From assembly GCA_964517465.1 (NCBI GenBank), contig CAZFEK010000013.1, positions 18,467-82,466 of the forward strand: a stretch of DNA of 64,000 bases, read 5' to 3'. The notes beneath the pieces are model-generated. The model saw only the letters and a program-made list of their open reading frames with translations. It searched no databases and had not been told where the DNA came from. Origin of the DNA: JACPUX01 sp964517465 (GTDB lineage: Bacteria > Pseudomonadota > Gammaproteobacteria > Burkholderiales > Casimicrobiaceae). The translations under genes were made by a program, and so were the position numbers. Within the stretch, counting starts at the first letter, position 1. Each line of letters opens with the position of its first letter. This document shows positions 26,339 to 35,475 of the stretch, piece after piece.

Positions 26339-28502
26339 CGGGCCCCACCACCGAAGGCGGCTCGTTTCGCTGCGGTTTCTTCTTTTCATTGGTCGCAAGC
26401 TCGGCGCGCATTTGGGCGATGAGCTCGGCACCCAGGGTGTCGCCCGGTTCCGGGCGCTTGACGACGAAGTCCCGAATCGCCGCAAAGCGTTTGTCCGCTT
26501 CCGCATTGCCCTGCAGACGCGGCACGCGCTCTTTGGCGATCGGATAAGCGTCGAAGCTCAGCTCGGTCATGCCGAAGCCCTTCATGCGCTGCACCGCGCG
26601 CAGCATCGCCCGGTTGCGAAACCGGGTGAGGTCATCGGGCTCGATGCGCGCCAGGCCCTCTCGCCGAGCGCCAAATTCGGCCGCTTTTTTGATGCCGGCG
26701 CGAATGAAATCCGGCGCCGCCAGAACGCGCGCCAGAGCCTCCGGGCTCCACTCGACGCCACCGGACAAACGATCGATGGCCGCTTGCGCGTCACCCGCTT
26801 CCACCCTTGCCCCGCGCCGGCGCCGAGCAGAATCCTCGGCCGCAGCTTCCAGGGCCGTCGAAACGAACAGGCGAACACCGCCGGGTTTGGTCGCAAGAAA
26901 ATCGGTCAAGCGCTGCCTGGCTTCGTCTTGCCAATGCATCGTGCGCTGCTCTGCAGGCTCGGCCAAAAGGCGTTCAAAGAGCTTGACGTTGACTTCCAAT
27001 CGCCCCTCGGCGCGAGCCAACTCTTCAGCGATGGCCCGCAGGCCTTCTTGCAAGAACGAGGGCAAGGCGGCCAGGCGAACGCGGGCCTCTTCGCTCCAGG
27101 GCAGCGGCACGGCCGGCGAGCTCGAACTCGTTTCGTCGGCGCGCTTGGTCAGCACCTCGTCTTTGGCCCCTGGCCGCGGCGGGCCGGCATCGCCAAAACG
27201 CTTCGCCGCCAAGGTCGCCAAATGTTCGGCGCACACAACTTCTTGGCCGATCTCGCGCACATAATTCTCCGCGCGCTGTTTGACCATCTTGCGCAAGAAA
27301 CCCGGAACCCGTGCCAGGCGAGCCTCCGCCTCCGCAGTCCAAGTGATGTTGCTCGGCGTTTCTCGCAGCGGCTCGACCGCCTCGCCTGCCTGAGGCGAAT
27401 AATCGCACCAGGAATCCGCCGCCATCAAACCGTCCCCTTGCGCCAAGGGGCGCGCCCGACAACCGCCGCAGAGCAGACGGTATTCGCACGCGCCGCATTT
27501 GCCTTCGAGCTGCGGCCGGCGCAAAAGCAAAAAGCGCTCCGAGTTGTCCCAGATGTCCCAGAAAGCGCGCTCGCGAACGTTGCCTTCGGATAGCGGGATG
27601 TAAGGACAGGCGGTGACTTCGCCAGTCGGCGAAATACGGGCGTAATGGATGCCGGCCAGACAACCTCCGCCTTCGTAGCCGGCGGCCCGAGTAAGCGCCG
27701 AGGCCGGGTTGCGCTGATAAGCGATGCGCTTGAAGTGCGGTGCGCAACGGGCGCGGATGAGCAGGTCTTTGCTTCCCTCCTGGGCGCGAACGAGTTGCTC
27801 GAGCACGCGCTCGTAGGTCTTGGGACTGATGTCGGACATTTGCTCGCCGCGGCCGGTGCAGACGAGAAAAAAAACATTAAGCACCCGAGCACCGACGGCA
27901 CGCGCGAAATCGATCATTGACGGCAACTCTGCCGCGTTGGCTTCCGTCACCGAGAAGTGAATCTGAAACGGCAAGCCTTCACGCTTGCAGGCCTCGATTC
28001 CATCGAGCGTCTTTTGCCATGCGCCGGGCAAGCCTCGAAAAGCGTCATGCTGCTCGGGTCTGAGCGAGTCCAAGCTAATGCCTATGCCCATCGCACCGGC
28101 CGCTTTTAACGCGGCAACACGCTGACTGCTCAGCCCCAGGCCGTTGCTTCCGATCACCATGGCCAGGCCCAGCGCGGCACCGTGTGCAAGCAGGGCTTCG
28201 AGGTCGCCGCGCAGAAGCGGCTCGCCGCCGGTCAACACGACCATGGTGTCCCGGCTGCGGGCCGCAATCTGGTCGAGCAGCGCCCGCACTTCACCACTGC
28301 TGATTTCGTCAGGCGCACCTTCGCGCAGCGTTCGCGCGTCCATGTAACAATGCGCGCAAGCGAGGTTGCAGCGTTGAGTCAGGTTGATGGCGAGGAGGTA
28401 GAGCGGATTCGCCGCCGCGCTCGCCTCACCCGGGAAGCGCCGGACCGGCGGCTGTGCGAGTCCTTTGCTGCCTTGAGCCGCGCTCGCCTCTCGCTTATCC
28501 AT
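26325..28502 (-). CDS. Radical SAM/SPASM protein with PCP_red-type repeats
   Basis: 725 residues. The radical SAM motif is CNLACAHC (C45, C49, C52), followed by GGEPLLRGD. A SPASM-like auxiliary cluster region has CGACEYRLLCGGC near residue 345. This part resembles NirJ/AhbD enzymes, which modify tetrapyrroles. The second half holds about four copies of the PCP_red motif (W-eA--rl---P-f---), best seen at WTAEAEARLARVPGFLRKMV; this domain occurs at the C-terminus of BchB-type dark protochlorophyllide reductase. Genetic coupling to the HemY-like gene supports work on a porphyrin. Confidence 0.85.
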   Translation of the reverse strand: MDKREASAAQGSKGLAQPPVRRFPGEASAAANPLYLLAINLTQRCNLACAHCYMDARTLREGAPDEISSGEVRALLDQIAARSRDTMVVLTGGEPLLRGDLEALLAHGAALGLAMVIGSNGLGLSSQRVAALKAAGAMGIGISLDSLRPEQHDAFRGLPGAWQKTLDGIEACKREGLPFQIHFSVTEANAAELPSMIDFARAVGARVLNVFFLVCTGRGEQMSDISPKTYERVLEQLVRAQEGSKDLLIRARCAPHFKRIAYQRNPASALTRAAGYEGGGCLAGIHYARISPTGEVTACPYIPLSEGNVRERAFWDIWDNSERFLLLRRPQLEGKCGACEYRLLCGGCRARPLAQGDGLMAADSWCDYSPQAGEAVEPLRETPSNITWTAEAEARLARVPGFLRKMVKQRAENYVREIGQEVVCAEHLATLAAKRFGDAGPPRPGAKDEVLTKRADETSSSSPAVPLPWSEEARVRLAALPSFLQEGLRAIAEELARAEGRLEVNVKLFERLLAEPAEQRTMHWQDEARQRLTDFLATKPGGVRLFVSTALEAAAEDSARRRRGARVEAGDAQAAIDRLSGGVEWSPEALARVLAAPDFIRAGIKKAAEFGARREGLARIEPDDLTRFRNRAMLRAVQRMKGFGMTELSFDAYPIAKERVPRLQGNAEADKRFAAIRDFVVKRPEPGDTLGAELIAQMRAELATNEKKKPQRNEPPSVVGPDETV

Positions 28503-28573
28503 TGGATGTCTCGCGTCGCCGCGCTCCGGGCGCGCTGCTCTCGGTTCGCTCGCGACCGCGCTTCGGGGTTTCC

Positions 28574-30331
28574 CTAGGCGGACTCGCCACGGCCGCCCCC
28601 GCGATCCGGCTCCGGCTTAGCGCCGGCCCCATGGGCGAAGGGGCATTTACCGGCAGTGCGCGGCGCTCCCTTTTTCTCGCTGCGCAAACGCTCTTCCATC
28701 GCCTCGCGCGCCCGCTTCAAGCCGGCCTCGGCCACCTCCAAGGTGATCGCCCACTGGCCGTTCTCCCGGGCATAGGTCTCGATGGTGCGTTTGGCACCGT
28801 CCCTCATGAAACCCTCGGGCACTCGCATCAGGCGGGCGAGCGCGGCGGCGTGCCAAGAAGGCTCAGGAATACCCGCCTCGACCTCAGCATCGGGCTTAGG
28901 CTCTTGGGCGTCGAGGAAAAAGCGCAAATGCCTCGCCTCCACGCTCGGGCTCTTGTCTTCTCGCGCCTTCTTTTCGGCACGCATGCTGAGATTGCCTCGC
29001 ACCGCCAGGTCCGCGATGCCGCGCAGCAGAGAAGTTGCGTCTTCCGACCAGCGCAGAATCGATGCCTCTTTTGACCGCAGTTCTCCGGCATCGTGGGCAG
29101 CCACGACTTCGCCCAAGGACTCTTCTGCATGCCTGGGCATCAAAGCTGCCGTGGCTTCATCGACGATCTTCTGGGTAATGACGGTGTGGCCGCGCTCTTG
29201 CGCGTAGCGCAGGATCGCCATGCGCGCCATATTGCGCACGAAAGAGGGAACGCGCTCCATCTTCGCTTCCGCTTCGTGGGTCCAGGACACGGTGAGCTCG
29301 CTGACCAGATCGATGTCGGGAACGTATTCGCGGCTGCTGAGCCAGACGGCGCAGTCGACGCTTTCGAGCAGTTGCTCGGCATTGCCGCCGATGTCCAGCT
29401 CCGCATCGGCGTGAATGCCCAGCTTGCCAAGCACCAGAAGCGACGCTTGCCGTTTGCGCACGTATTGGGCGATGGCATCCTGCGGTTTGCCGGCGAGGAG
29501 TTCGGTCTCCACCTCCACCCCCAGGTTCTTGGCCATTTGCGCGGCGATACCGAGGTGGCTCTGGTAGATGCGCGCCAGCCCCGAATCGATGATTTCTTCG
29601 TGCAGCTTTTCCTGTTCTTTGAAACGAAAGACTTTCCCCGCTTGCTCGGAGAGCACCCCCGCGATGCGGTTGAACGCGACATAGTGGTAATAGGGGTCGA
29701 AAGCGGCCACCACCTTGATCGGCGCCGACCAACTCTGAGCGAGGTGCAGCGCGGTGACCAGGCCGCCGAAGGACTTGGGCGAGCCATCTACGGCAACGAC
29801 GATGGGACCGGCTGGCACTTCCCGGTTCGGTTCTTTGATCACCAGGGTGTCGATGTTTGCCCGCCGCGACACGCGCCGGGCCACCGTGCCCAGACGAGCG
29901 GCTGCGGTCGCCCCCAGACCCAAGCTGCCCAGCACCAAAAGGTCGTAGGCTCCTGAATTCGCCTCCAGCGCCAGCTCCCGGTAATTCTTGCCCTCTCGGG
30001 AGCAGCGGCGGAAGGGCAGAGCCAAGGCGCGGCAGGCGTTCTCCGCCTGATCGAGATACGAGTCGCTGATGATGGACAGGCCTCGGGTGATCAGATCCTC
30101 GTGCACCACGCGCTGTCGTTCCAATTCTTCTTCTTCGCGGAATTGCTCCGGCAAACCGCCCTCCATCTGGCGGAAACGGCGATCATGCAGCTTGGCGGCA
30201 AACACATGCACGCCGGTAAGGACGGCTTGCGGATTCAGTGCGGCCAAAGCCAGACCGCTGCGCAATGCAGCGTTGGCGTGATCCGAGGAGTCGAGCGCGA
30301 CCAATATCCGGGCGTGGGGTTTCACTGCCAT
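28574..30331 (-). CDS. Tandem universal stress protein with C-terminal PCP_red repeats
   Basis: 585 residues from the ATG at 30331. Two UspA domains in series (ILVALDSSDHANAAL...; PIVVAVDGSPKSFGG...), each with a GSLG/GKLG-type nucleotide loop. Then PCP_red-like motifs at WTHEAEAKMERVPSFVRNMA and WHAAALARLMRVPEGFMRDG, with a degraded copy between. The C-terminus has a CPFAH and a Gly/Arg tail. Sharing the PCP_red repeat with the next gene indicates that both touch the same ligand or partner. Confidence 0.85.
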   Translation of the reverse strand: MAVKPHARILVALDSSDHANAALRSGLALAALNPQAVLTGVHVFAAKLHDRRFRQMEGGLPEQFREEEELERQRVVHEDLITRGLSIISDSYLDQAENACRALALPFRRCSREGKNYRELALEANSGAYDLLVLGSLGLGATAAARLGTVARRVSRRANIDTLVIKEPNREVPAGPIVVAVDGSPKSFGGLVTALHLAQSWSAPIKVVAAFDPYYHYVAFNRIAGVLSEQAGKVFRFKEQEKLHEEIIDSGLARIYQSHLGIAAQMAKNLGVEVETELLAGKPQDAIAQYVRKRQASLLVLGKLGIHADAELDIGGNAEQLLESVDCAVWLSSREYVPDIDLVSELTVSWTHEAEAKMERVPSFVRNMARMAILRYAQERGHTVITQKIVDEATAALMPRHAEESLGEVVAAHDAGELRSKEASILRWSEDATSLLRGIADLAVRGNLSMRAEKKAREDKSPSVEARHLRFFLDAQEPKPDAEVEAGIPEPSWHAAALARLMRVPEGFMRDGAKRTIETYARENGQWAITLEVAEAGLKRAREAMEERLRSEKKGAPRTAGKCPFAHGAGAKPEPDRGGGRGESA

Positions 30332-30602
30332 GGCCGCCTTTTCGTCCCTAGCGCTTGGTTCGCGGACCGCTTCAGGGCTCACCTTCCCGTCCTTTCGCCT
30401 ATCCCACGGTTCTGCTGACAAGCGCAGACTCTGGCTCTGGCGCGAACCAGAGGCAGGTTTTTTGCGCTTGCAAGTTCCCGTCAATGAAAAAGGCACACGC
30501 AGGATCGCTGGCGACCTGGTGTGCCCCTTGGTGCTGCATCCGCCGACCGGCCGGCTCAGGCAGCCAACCGACCTCCCTGCGTTCTGCCAGATCGGCGGCC
30601 TC

Positions 30603-31556
30603 TCAATTGCTGACTTTCAGCTTGATGTCGGTCGGTTTGGCGCGGTTGCCGCCTTCCACAAAGCCGCCGCCCACCAATGCGGTGCCGCCGCGGCCCGCCA
30701 TGTCGGACTCGATGGTCTCCTGCACTTCCTTGAACTCGGCGCTGGCGGTTGCGTTCAGGGGATTGACGTCCCCTTTGATCGGTTTGAAGGTGGATTTCGG
30801 ACCGAGATACTCGGCCACACTCTTGGGCGGGTTGACATCTTGCATGGCGCGAATGAAGGCCACGATGTTCCAAATGTCCTGATCTTGCAGAACATTGCCC
30901 CAAGCCGGCATGGACGAGGACAAGGAAACCGCCTCGCCGCCACCCTTGATCACGGCAAAAAGCTCCAGGTTGGTCTTCTTGTTCATGTAGTCGCCGCGAG
31001 TCAGCGTGCGCGGACGCGGGTTCAGTTCAACCGCGCTGGGCCCGTCACCGTGCATCATCCAGCCGTGGCAAGCGACGCAGTAGGAGTAGTAATAAGTTTT
31101 GCCATGATTGGGATCGGTGCCCGCCACCAAGGTCGTGTCGAACTTCGGCGACCAGTTGTGCACCCATTGGTCATAGGCTTCGGCACCCGGCGCGGGCTTC
31201 TTGACGCGATCCCAGAGCTCGGTCTTGTAGGAGCCCTTGGCTTCGCCGTAGCCGCTTTCGGTCTTGTAGGTCTTGAGGTCGCTGTTGGCCCGCTTGCCAA
31301 CGCCGGTAAGATAGTCAAAGGGCGCTACGCCATACGTGCTGCCGCCTTTGCCTTTTTCATGGTCGGTCGCTTCCTTACCGAAGGATTCGGCCGCTTTCTT
31401 GACCGCCGCGTCGCTTTGCGTCGGGCATTCCACCTTCACGCCCCCAGCAGTGCACCGCTTTTCCTTGGTTTCCGCAGCCCAAGCTCCGGAAGCGGAAACC
31501 AGGAACAGGCCCAGGCCCGCCGCCGTCAAAGCCGTCTTCAAGTAATTGTGTTTCAT
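30603..31556 (-). CDS. Periplasmic monoheme cytochrome c, 317 aa
   Basis: Signal peptide cleaved near GAWA-AET. A ~130-residue N-terminal extension, with CTAGGVKVEC forming a likely disulfide, precedes the cytochrome domain with CVACH (C160, C163, H164). The distal Met candidate is in SSSMPAWGN, and the helix DIWNIVAFIRAM closes the fold. A further ~70-residue C-terminal tail is Gly-rich. Encoded just after the NosZ-like gene, it is a probable electron donor to it. Confidence 0.92.
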   Translation of the reverse strand: MKHNYLKTALTAAGLGLFLVSASGAWAAETKEKRCTAGGVKVECPTQSDAAVKKAAESFGKEATDHEKGKGGSTYGVAPFDYLTGVGKRANSDLKTYKTESGYGEAKGSYKTELWDRVKKPAPGAEAYDQWVHNWSPKFDTTLVAGTDPNHGKTYYYSYCVACHGWMMHGDGPSAVELNPRPRTLTRGDYMNKKTNLELFAVIKGGGEAVSLSSSMPAWGNVLQDQDIWNIVAFIRAMQDVNPPKSVAEYLGPKSTFKPIKGDVNPLNATASAEFKEVQETIESDMAGRGGTALVGGGFVEGGNRAKPTDIKLKVSN

Positions 31557-31573
31557 CGCACTTCTCCCACGTG

Positions 31574-31600
31574 GATGAGCCCTCCCTCGGAAGGGCTCGG
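31574..31600 (-). promoter_or_regulatory. Intergenic stem-loop between NosZ-like and cytochrome c genes
   Basis: GAGCCCT and AGGGCTC (31577-31598) pair around an 8-base loop in the 69 bp gap, just before the cytochrome gene's start. No T-run follows, so this may be an mRNA processing or stability element rather than a terminator. Confidence 0.35.
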
Positions 31601-31625
31601 GGATTCAAATGAGCATCACGAGAAC

Positions 31626-33386
31626 CTATTGAGCCTTGACGCGTTCGGCAATGGTAATCTGCCCTTCTTCCAGCAGACCTGCCACCTTCTGCGCTTCGTC
31701 GTACTCGCCAACGGCCAAGTTGGACTGGCCTTTCTTCGGATCATCGACGAAGAAGGTGGCGCGCATTTCGAGGTGCAAGGGGCCGCAGAAGTGGGAGCAG
31801 AAGATCTCGTATTCGCCGGCCACATCGGCAGTGAACTCATGCACCGCGGTGACGCCGCGCGGCAAATCCATGTTGGTGCGCAAGCCGTAGGGTCCGTAAA
31901 TGACCAGGCCCATGGTTACGTCCGGGTTCTTGGTGATGCCGGCCGCCTTGTCGATGTTGGTGGCGTAGAGCCGCACGCGGTCCCCCTTGTTCACGCGCAC
32001 TTGACGCGGAATGTAGCCATAGCTGAAGGCCTTCATGTGCACTTCCTTCACGCCGTTGACCACTTTCACGCCCGGAGCGGTGTTGTCTTTCGGGATGATG
32101 TAGCGCTTGACCTTGGCCCGGTGAGCCGGATCGAGCACCGGAGTATTGCCTGCCTTGAGCAGTCCGCCGCGCTCGGCTTCGCCGCGGGTCCAGTCTTTCA
32201 CCAGATAGGACATCAAACTCTTGGCGTTATGCGGCTCACCGTCCACCGGCGTGATTTTGAGCGTCTTGCCATAGGTCGGGCTCTTTTCACGCGCATCCCA
32301 CATTTCGAAGTTCACCGGATACACGATGCCGGTCGGGCTGAAGAGACCGGTGGAGAACTTGTTCAATGCCATCACATAAGAGTTGTCGGCGGATATCGAA
32401 ATGTGGCCGGTACGATAGTGGGTGGGGATCTCGTCCACCACTTCGAGCTTCTTCAGGTCGACCTTGACGTTGGCATCGGCCACGAAGCAGCTCTCATAGG
32501 CATATTTCGAAGTGAGCCCTTCGGGTTTGTCGATGCCCGGCCGATAAGCGCCGCCATCCTTGTTGTACACGTCCATCACCGAGTGCAGCGGGCCGGCACA
32601 GGTCGGCAGAACTTTCTTCACCGCCAGCTTCTCGGTGTCGATGATGGTCATGGTCGCCGAGAGCTTGTCGCTCACCAGAACCATCGTGCCTTCCGGAATG
32701 GCGTCGACGCCATGCGGGTTCTTGCCCACCGGGATTTCTTTGACCAGCTTGAAGGGGCTGGTCGAAAAAACGCCCACGGTCGAGTGGTAATAGTTACCGG
32801 CAAACACGTACTTGCCGTCCTTACTGGCGTCAAGATAGTCCGGCGCGCTGGGCGAAGGACCCCAGTCGATCACTTCGGTCTTGCCGCTGGCGATTTCCGT
32901 TTTGGCCATCTTGCCGGTGTACTCGCCGGTGCTGAAGAGGTGCTTGCCGTCTTTGCTCAGCGTGATGTGATGCACGCCGAAGGGGAAAGGCAGGGCGATG
33001 ATGCGTTCCATGAAACCCGTCTGCAGATTGAGTTCGCAGATGGTGTTGGCACCTTTGTCGTTGACGTACATGAACTTGCCGTCGGGCGAGCCGTTTTTGT
33101 TGCCCGCGGGCAGGCCGCTAAAGACGTTCTCGTGCAAATCGACGCCGCAGTCGATATGGCGGAAGGTGCGAAAGCTTGGAATGCCGATCACCGCCACCTT
33201 GCCGTCCAAGCCGCCCGATGCGTACAAAAGCATCGGGTCTTGCAGCGGAGCATCGGTGAATTCCTGCTTGGCGTTCTGCCAGCCGGGAATCACCGCTTTT
33301 TCTGCCGCCATGGGCGCAGTCGCATGCCAACACGCGGCGGCGAGCGCACCCAACATCACGACTCTGTACTTGCCTTTCGCTTCCAT
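31626..33386 (-). CDS. NosZ-related copper propeller/cupredoxin protein with altered ligands
   Basis: About 586 residues with a Sec signal peptide (no twin-Arg motif). Beta-propeller like nitrous oxide reductase, then a cupredoxin domain with CSHFCGPLHLEM, the CuA pattern C-x3-C-x3-H-x2-M. Of the seven CuZ histidines, five motifs remain (VHHI, NPHG, GPLHS, GHIS, GEPHN), but the N-terminal HH pair is missing. In the CuA site the first His (family VTHGF) is Met (VTMGL), and the Trp between the cysteines is His. So it is a homologue, not an ordinary NosZ. The ATG at 33386 follows GGGGA; upstream ATGs are also in frame. An FNR/DNR-type box lies ~250 bp upstream. No NosD/F/Y/L genes accompany it. 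Confidence 0.85.
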   Translation of the reverse strand: MEAKGKYRVVMLGALAAACWHATAPMAAEKAVIPGWQNAKQEFTDAPLQDPMLLYASGGLDGKVAVIGIPSFRTFRHIDCGVDLHENVFSGLPAGNKNGSPDGKFMYVNDKGANTICELNLQTGFMERIIALPFPFGVHHITLSKDGKHLFSTGEYTGKMAKTEIASGKTEVIDWGPSPSAPDYLDASKDGKYVFAGNYYHSTVGVFSTSPFKLVKEIPVGKNPHGVDAIPEGTMVLVSDKLSATMTIIDTEKLAVKKVLPTCAGPLHSVMDVYNKDGGAYRPGIDKPEGLTSKYAYESCFVADANVKVDLKKLEVVDEIPTHYRTGHISISADNSYVMALNKFSTGLFSPTGIVYPVNFEMWDAREKSPTYGKTLKITPVDGEPHNAKSLMSYLVKDWTRGEAERGGLLKAGNTPVLDPAHRAKVKRYIIPKDNTAPGVKVVNGVKEVHMKAFSYGYIPRQVRVNKGDRVRLYATNIDKAAGITKNPDVTMGLVIYGPYGLRTNMDLPRGVTAVHEFTADVAGEYEIFCSHFCGPLHLEMRATFFVDDPKKGQSNLAVGEYDEAQKVAGLLEEGQITIAERVKAQ

Positions 33387-33638
33387 CATCGTTCCCCTGT
33401 TCAAGAACCGCCAAACCCCAGAGACAGGGTCGGTTCAGCCGATCGCTGCTTCACCTGCCATCGGCACGACACGACCACACGCTCGCTCACTCATCTTGCT
33501 CCAGCCATTTCATTGCACGCCCGGCGCCGCCTTCCAACCGTCGAGTGCCGTCGTCAAACGGCCTGGTTCGCCAAGCTGCGACAAGATGTCGCACTCTGCG
33601 AAGTTTACACACCTCTACTGCAAATCGCGTATTCGACC

Positions 33639-33652
33639 TTGACGAATGTCAA
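33639..33652. promoter_or_regulatory. FNR/DNR-type box upstream of the NosZ-like gene
   Basis: A perfect palindrome TTGAC-GAAT-GTCAA in arms, matching the Crp/Fnr family pattern TTGAY-N4-RTCAA. It lies in the 286 bp gap in front of the NosZ-like gene (minus strand). The spacing to the start codon allows a class II promoter with a long leader. Supports induction by low oxygen or NO. Confidence 0.65.
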
Positions 33653-33690
33653 GGAGTACTCATCGCCCCTGCGCTCTTGCGCAACACCGT

Positions 33691-33903
33691 TCAGCGACCC
33701 ACCGATTCGACGCCCCCATTCCGTTCGAGACTGCGTATGGCACCCAGGGCGAAGACCCCCGCCCCCAGAAAAATCAACATCAGGAACTCATAGGCCGGAA
33801 CACCGCCACGCAGGGTAAGCAAGCTATCCAGCACGCCCAGCATGATCAAGATGGCGCCGAAGAGCTTGGTGATGGCGCCTTTTCGAGGTGGAAGTGTTTC
33901 CAT
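33691..33903 (-). CDS. Small two-helix membrane protein, 70 aa
   Basis: Two predicted membrane helices (about 11-30 and 37-58) with a basic start METLPPRKG and a short Arg/Glu tail. It follows the EB_dh-like cytochrome gene by 12 bp, so it is the last gene of that transcription unit. Possibly a small membrane subunit of the complex; family not known. Confidence 0.7.
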   Translation of the reverse strand: METLPPRKGAITKLFGAILIMLGVLDSLLTLRGGVPAYEFLMLIFLGAGVFALGAIRSLERNGGVESVGR

Positions 33904-33915
33904 GAGGCCCCCGAC

Positions 33916-35475
33916 TCAGGTTCTTGCCGCCGCTTTGGCAGCGTTGCGAGCCCACCACAAGAGCAAACCGGCGATCAGCAGCGCCACGATCACGCCCGCA
34001 ATCAGCGGCTTCGCCCCCGTGTCGGGCTTGATCAGCAGCCAATACCAGGTGGTCATGGTGTGCTTGGACCCTTTTTCGCTGTTGTTGCTGCCGTCCCAGG
34101 AGGCAAATGCGATGGGTATGAACTTGCCTTCGACAAATTGAATGTCGCGGTCGGTTTCTTGGGTCGTCAGCGGCCTTTGTATCAGCACGCGCCAAGTGCC
34201 GTCTTCGTAGCTGCCTTTGGCCTGCAAGCCTGCAGCCTTCGCATCGCGTTTCTCGATTTCTTTGAATCCGCGGCTGTTGAGCAGCGCAATCGTCTCGCCG
34301 TCGCTTTTGCTGCCGCTCTTCCAGTGCCAGATATTGACGGGATGGGCCGCGTCCCCCATGCCGAAATACGGCTTCTGCATATCGGACGGAATGACCACGG
34401 GAAGCTGGATCGCGACACCGTCTTCGGTGAGCGGCGGATCGCCAATTTTTTCCGCCGCATCGTCCCCTGGGATGCTGCGGGTGCGATCGTCCCATTCGAG
34501 CAGGATGGCCACGCCCTTGTCGTTGTAGAGCGCGCGCACCACCATGGTGTCGTTGGACGGAGTGAAATACCGCTCCTTGCCGATGATCTGGGGCACGAGA
34601 TAGAAGGCGGTCGGCACAGCCTTCTTCCAACGCTCGTCTTTCGCATCGGCCGGCAGATCCCCTGCCGTTTTGTCGGCCTTGACCACGGTATTATTGGGAT
34701 CCACCGCCAAGCCGGTCTTGGCCAGCGAGGCGACATAATTGGCCACATGCCAGGCTTCTTCGATCGAGAGCTTCTTGCTGCTCTTGGGATCGGAAAAGCT
34801 GGGCATTTCGGTTCCAGGTATGCCGGTCGAAATGCGGGTGAAGATGTCTTTCGGATCGGCGCTGCCGCGGTAGGTCCAGGGTTTGGTCAAATTGCGCGGC
34901 CAGGTGCGCTCGCCTCCGTCGCCCTTCAAGCGCTTCGCCAAGACGCCTTTGCCCGATTTTCCATGGCATTCGACACACCGATCGCCGTCTTCAAACAGCT
35001 TCTTGCCTTTTTCTATGCTCTCGGCCGAACTGGATACCTGAGTGCCGTAATCGACCAGCTTCGCAGGGGGCTTGTCGTACTGCGCAAAGGTCTTGACGTA
35101 GGCCACCAGATCCCACATCTCCTGTTCGCTCAGGATATCGCTCCAACCGGGCATGGCGGTACCCGGCATACCGTCGCGGATCATGCGGAACACGTCGTCG
35201 TCGCTGGGAACCATGTCGTCGAAAACGGACGATTTGATCTTATAGTTCCCCGAGGTGAAGTCCCGAGGCGGCGGATTGAGGAAATCCTTGGACGCACCCG
35301 CGCCGTCCCCATCGGCGCCATGGCACCAAGTGCATCGTTTTTCATAGACCACTTTGCCCTTGTCGGCGGCGCCCGGTTTCGCGCTGGCCATACCAAACGC
35401 CGCCAGCGCCAAGGTCATGGCTAGGACCGCCTGGCCCAGCATCAGTTTCGACTTGCGAGAATGCCGATTATTCAT
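33916..35475 (-). CDS. Diheme cytochrome c fused to an EB_dh-type heme-binding domain
   Basis: 519 residues: signal peptide, two cytochrome c domains with CTWCH (C48-H52) and CVECH (C167-H171), then from about 280 to 480 a beta-rich domain of the ethylbenzene dehydrogenase gamma-subunit family (AFYLVPQIIGKERYF..., VAILLEWDDRT..., DGTWRVLIQRPL), which binds heme b. A single C-terminal helix and a short basic tail anchor it in the membrane. EB_dh subunits normally pass electrons from a molybdoenzyme; none is in the window. Overlaps the upstream cytochrome gene by 8 bp. Confidence 0.88.
   Translation of the reverse strand: MNNRHSRKSKLMLGQAVLAMTLALAAFGMASAKPGAADKGKVVYEKRCTWCHGADGDGAGASKDFLNPPPRDFTSGNYKIKSSVFDDMVPSDDDVFRMIRDGMPGTAMPGWSDILSEQEMWDLVAYVKTFAQYDKPPAKLVDYGTQVSSSAESIEKGKKLFEDGDRCVECHGKSGKGVLAKRLKGDGGERTWPRNLTKPWTYRGSADPKDIFTRISTGIPGTEMPSFSDPKSSKKLSIEEAWHVANYVASLAKTGLAVDPNNTVVKADKTAGDLPADAKDERWKKAVPTAFYLVPQIIGKERYFTPSNDTMVVRALYNDKGVAILLEWDDRTRSIPGDDAAEKIGDPPLTEDGVAIQLPVVIPSDMQKPYFGMGDAAHPVNIWHWKSGSKSDGETIALLNSRGFKEIEKRDAKAAGLQAKGSYEDGTWRVLIQRPLTTQETDRDIQFVEGKFIPIAFASWDGSNNSEKGSKHTMTTWYWLLIKPDTGAKPLIAGVIVALLIAGLLLWWARNAAKAAART

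Noticed and set aside
31626..33386. Annotation as ordinary nitrous oxide reductase
   Set aside because: The CuZ HH pair and one CuA His are missing and there are no nosD, nosF, nosY or nosL genes, so normal N2O reduction should not be assumed.
30330..33818. A 1162-codon open frame on the plus strand
   Set aside because: It is antisense to the cytochrome c and NosZ-like genes, which have clear domain motifs and ribosome sites. In GC-rich DNA the opposite strand often stays open; the product has no known domain.
33646..35424. A 592-codon plus-strand frame
   Set aside because: Antisense shadow of the diheme EB_dh-type cytochrome gene; no motif in its product.
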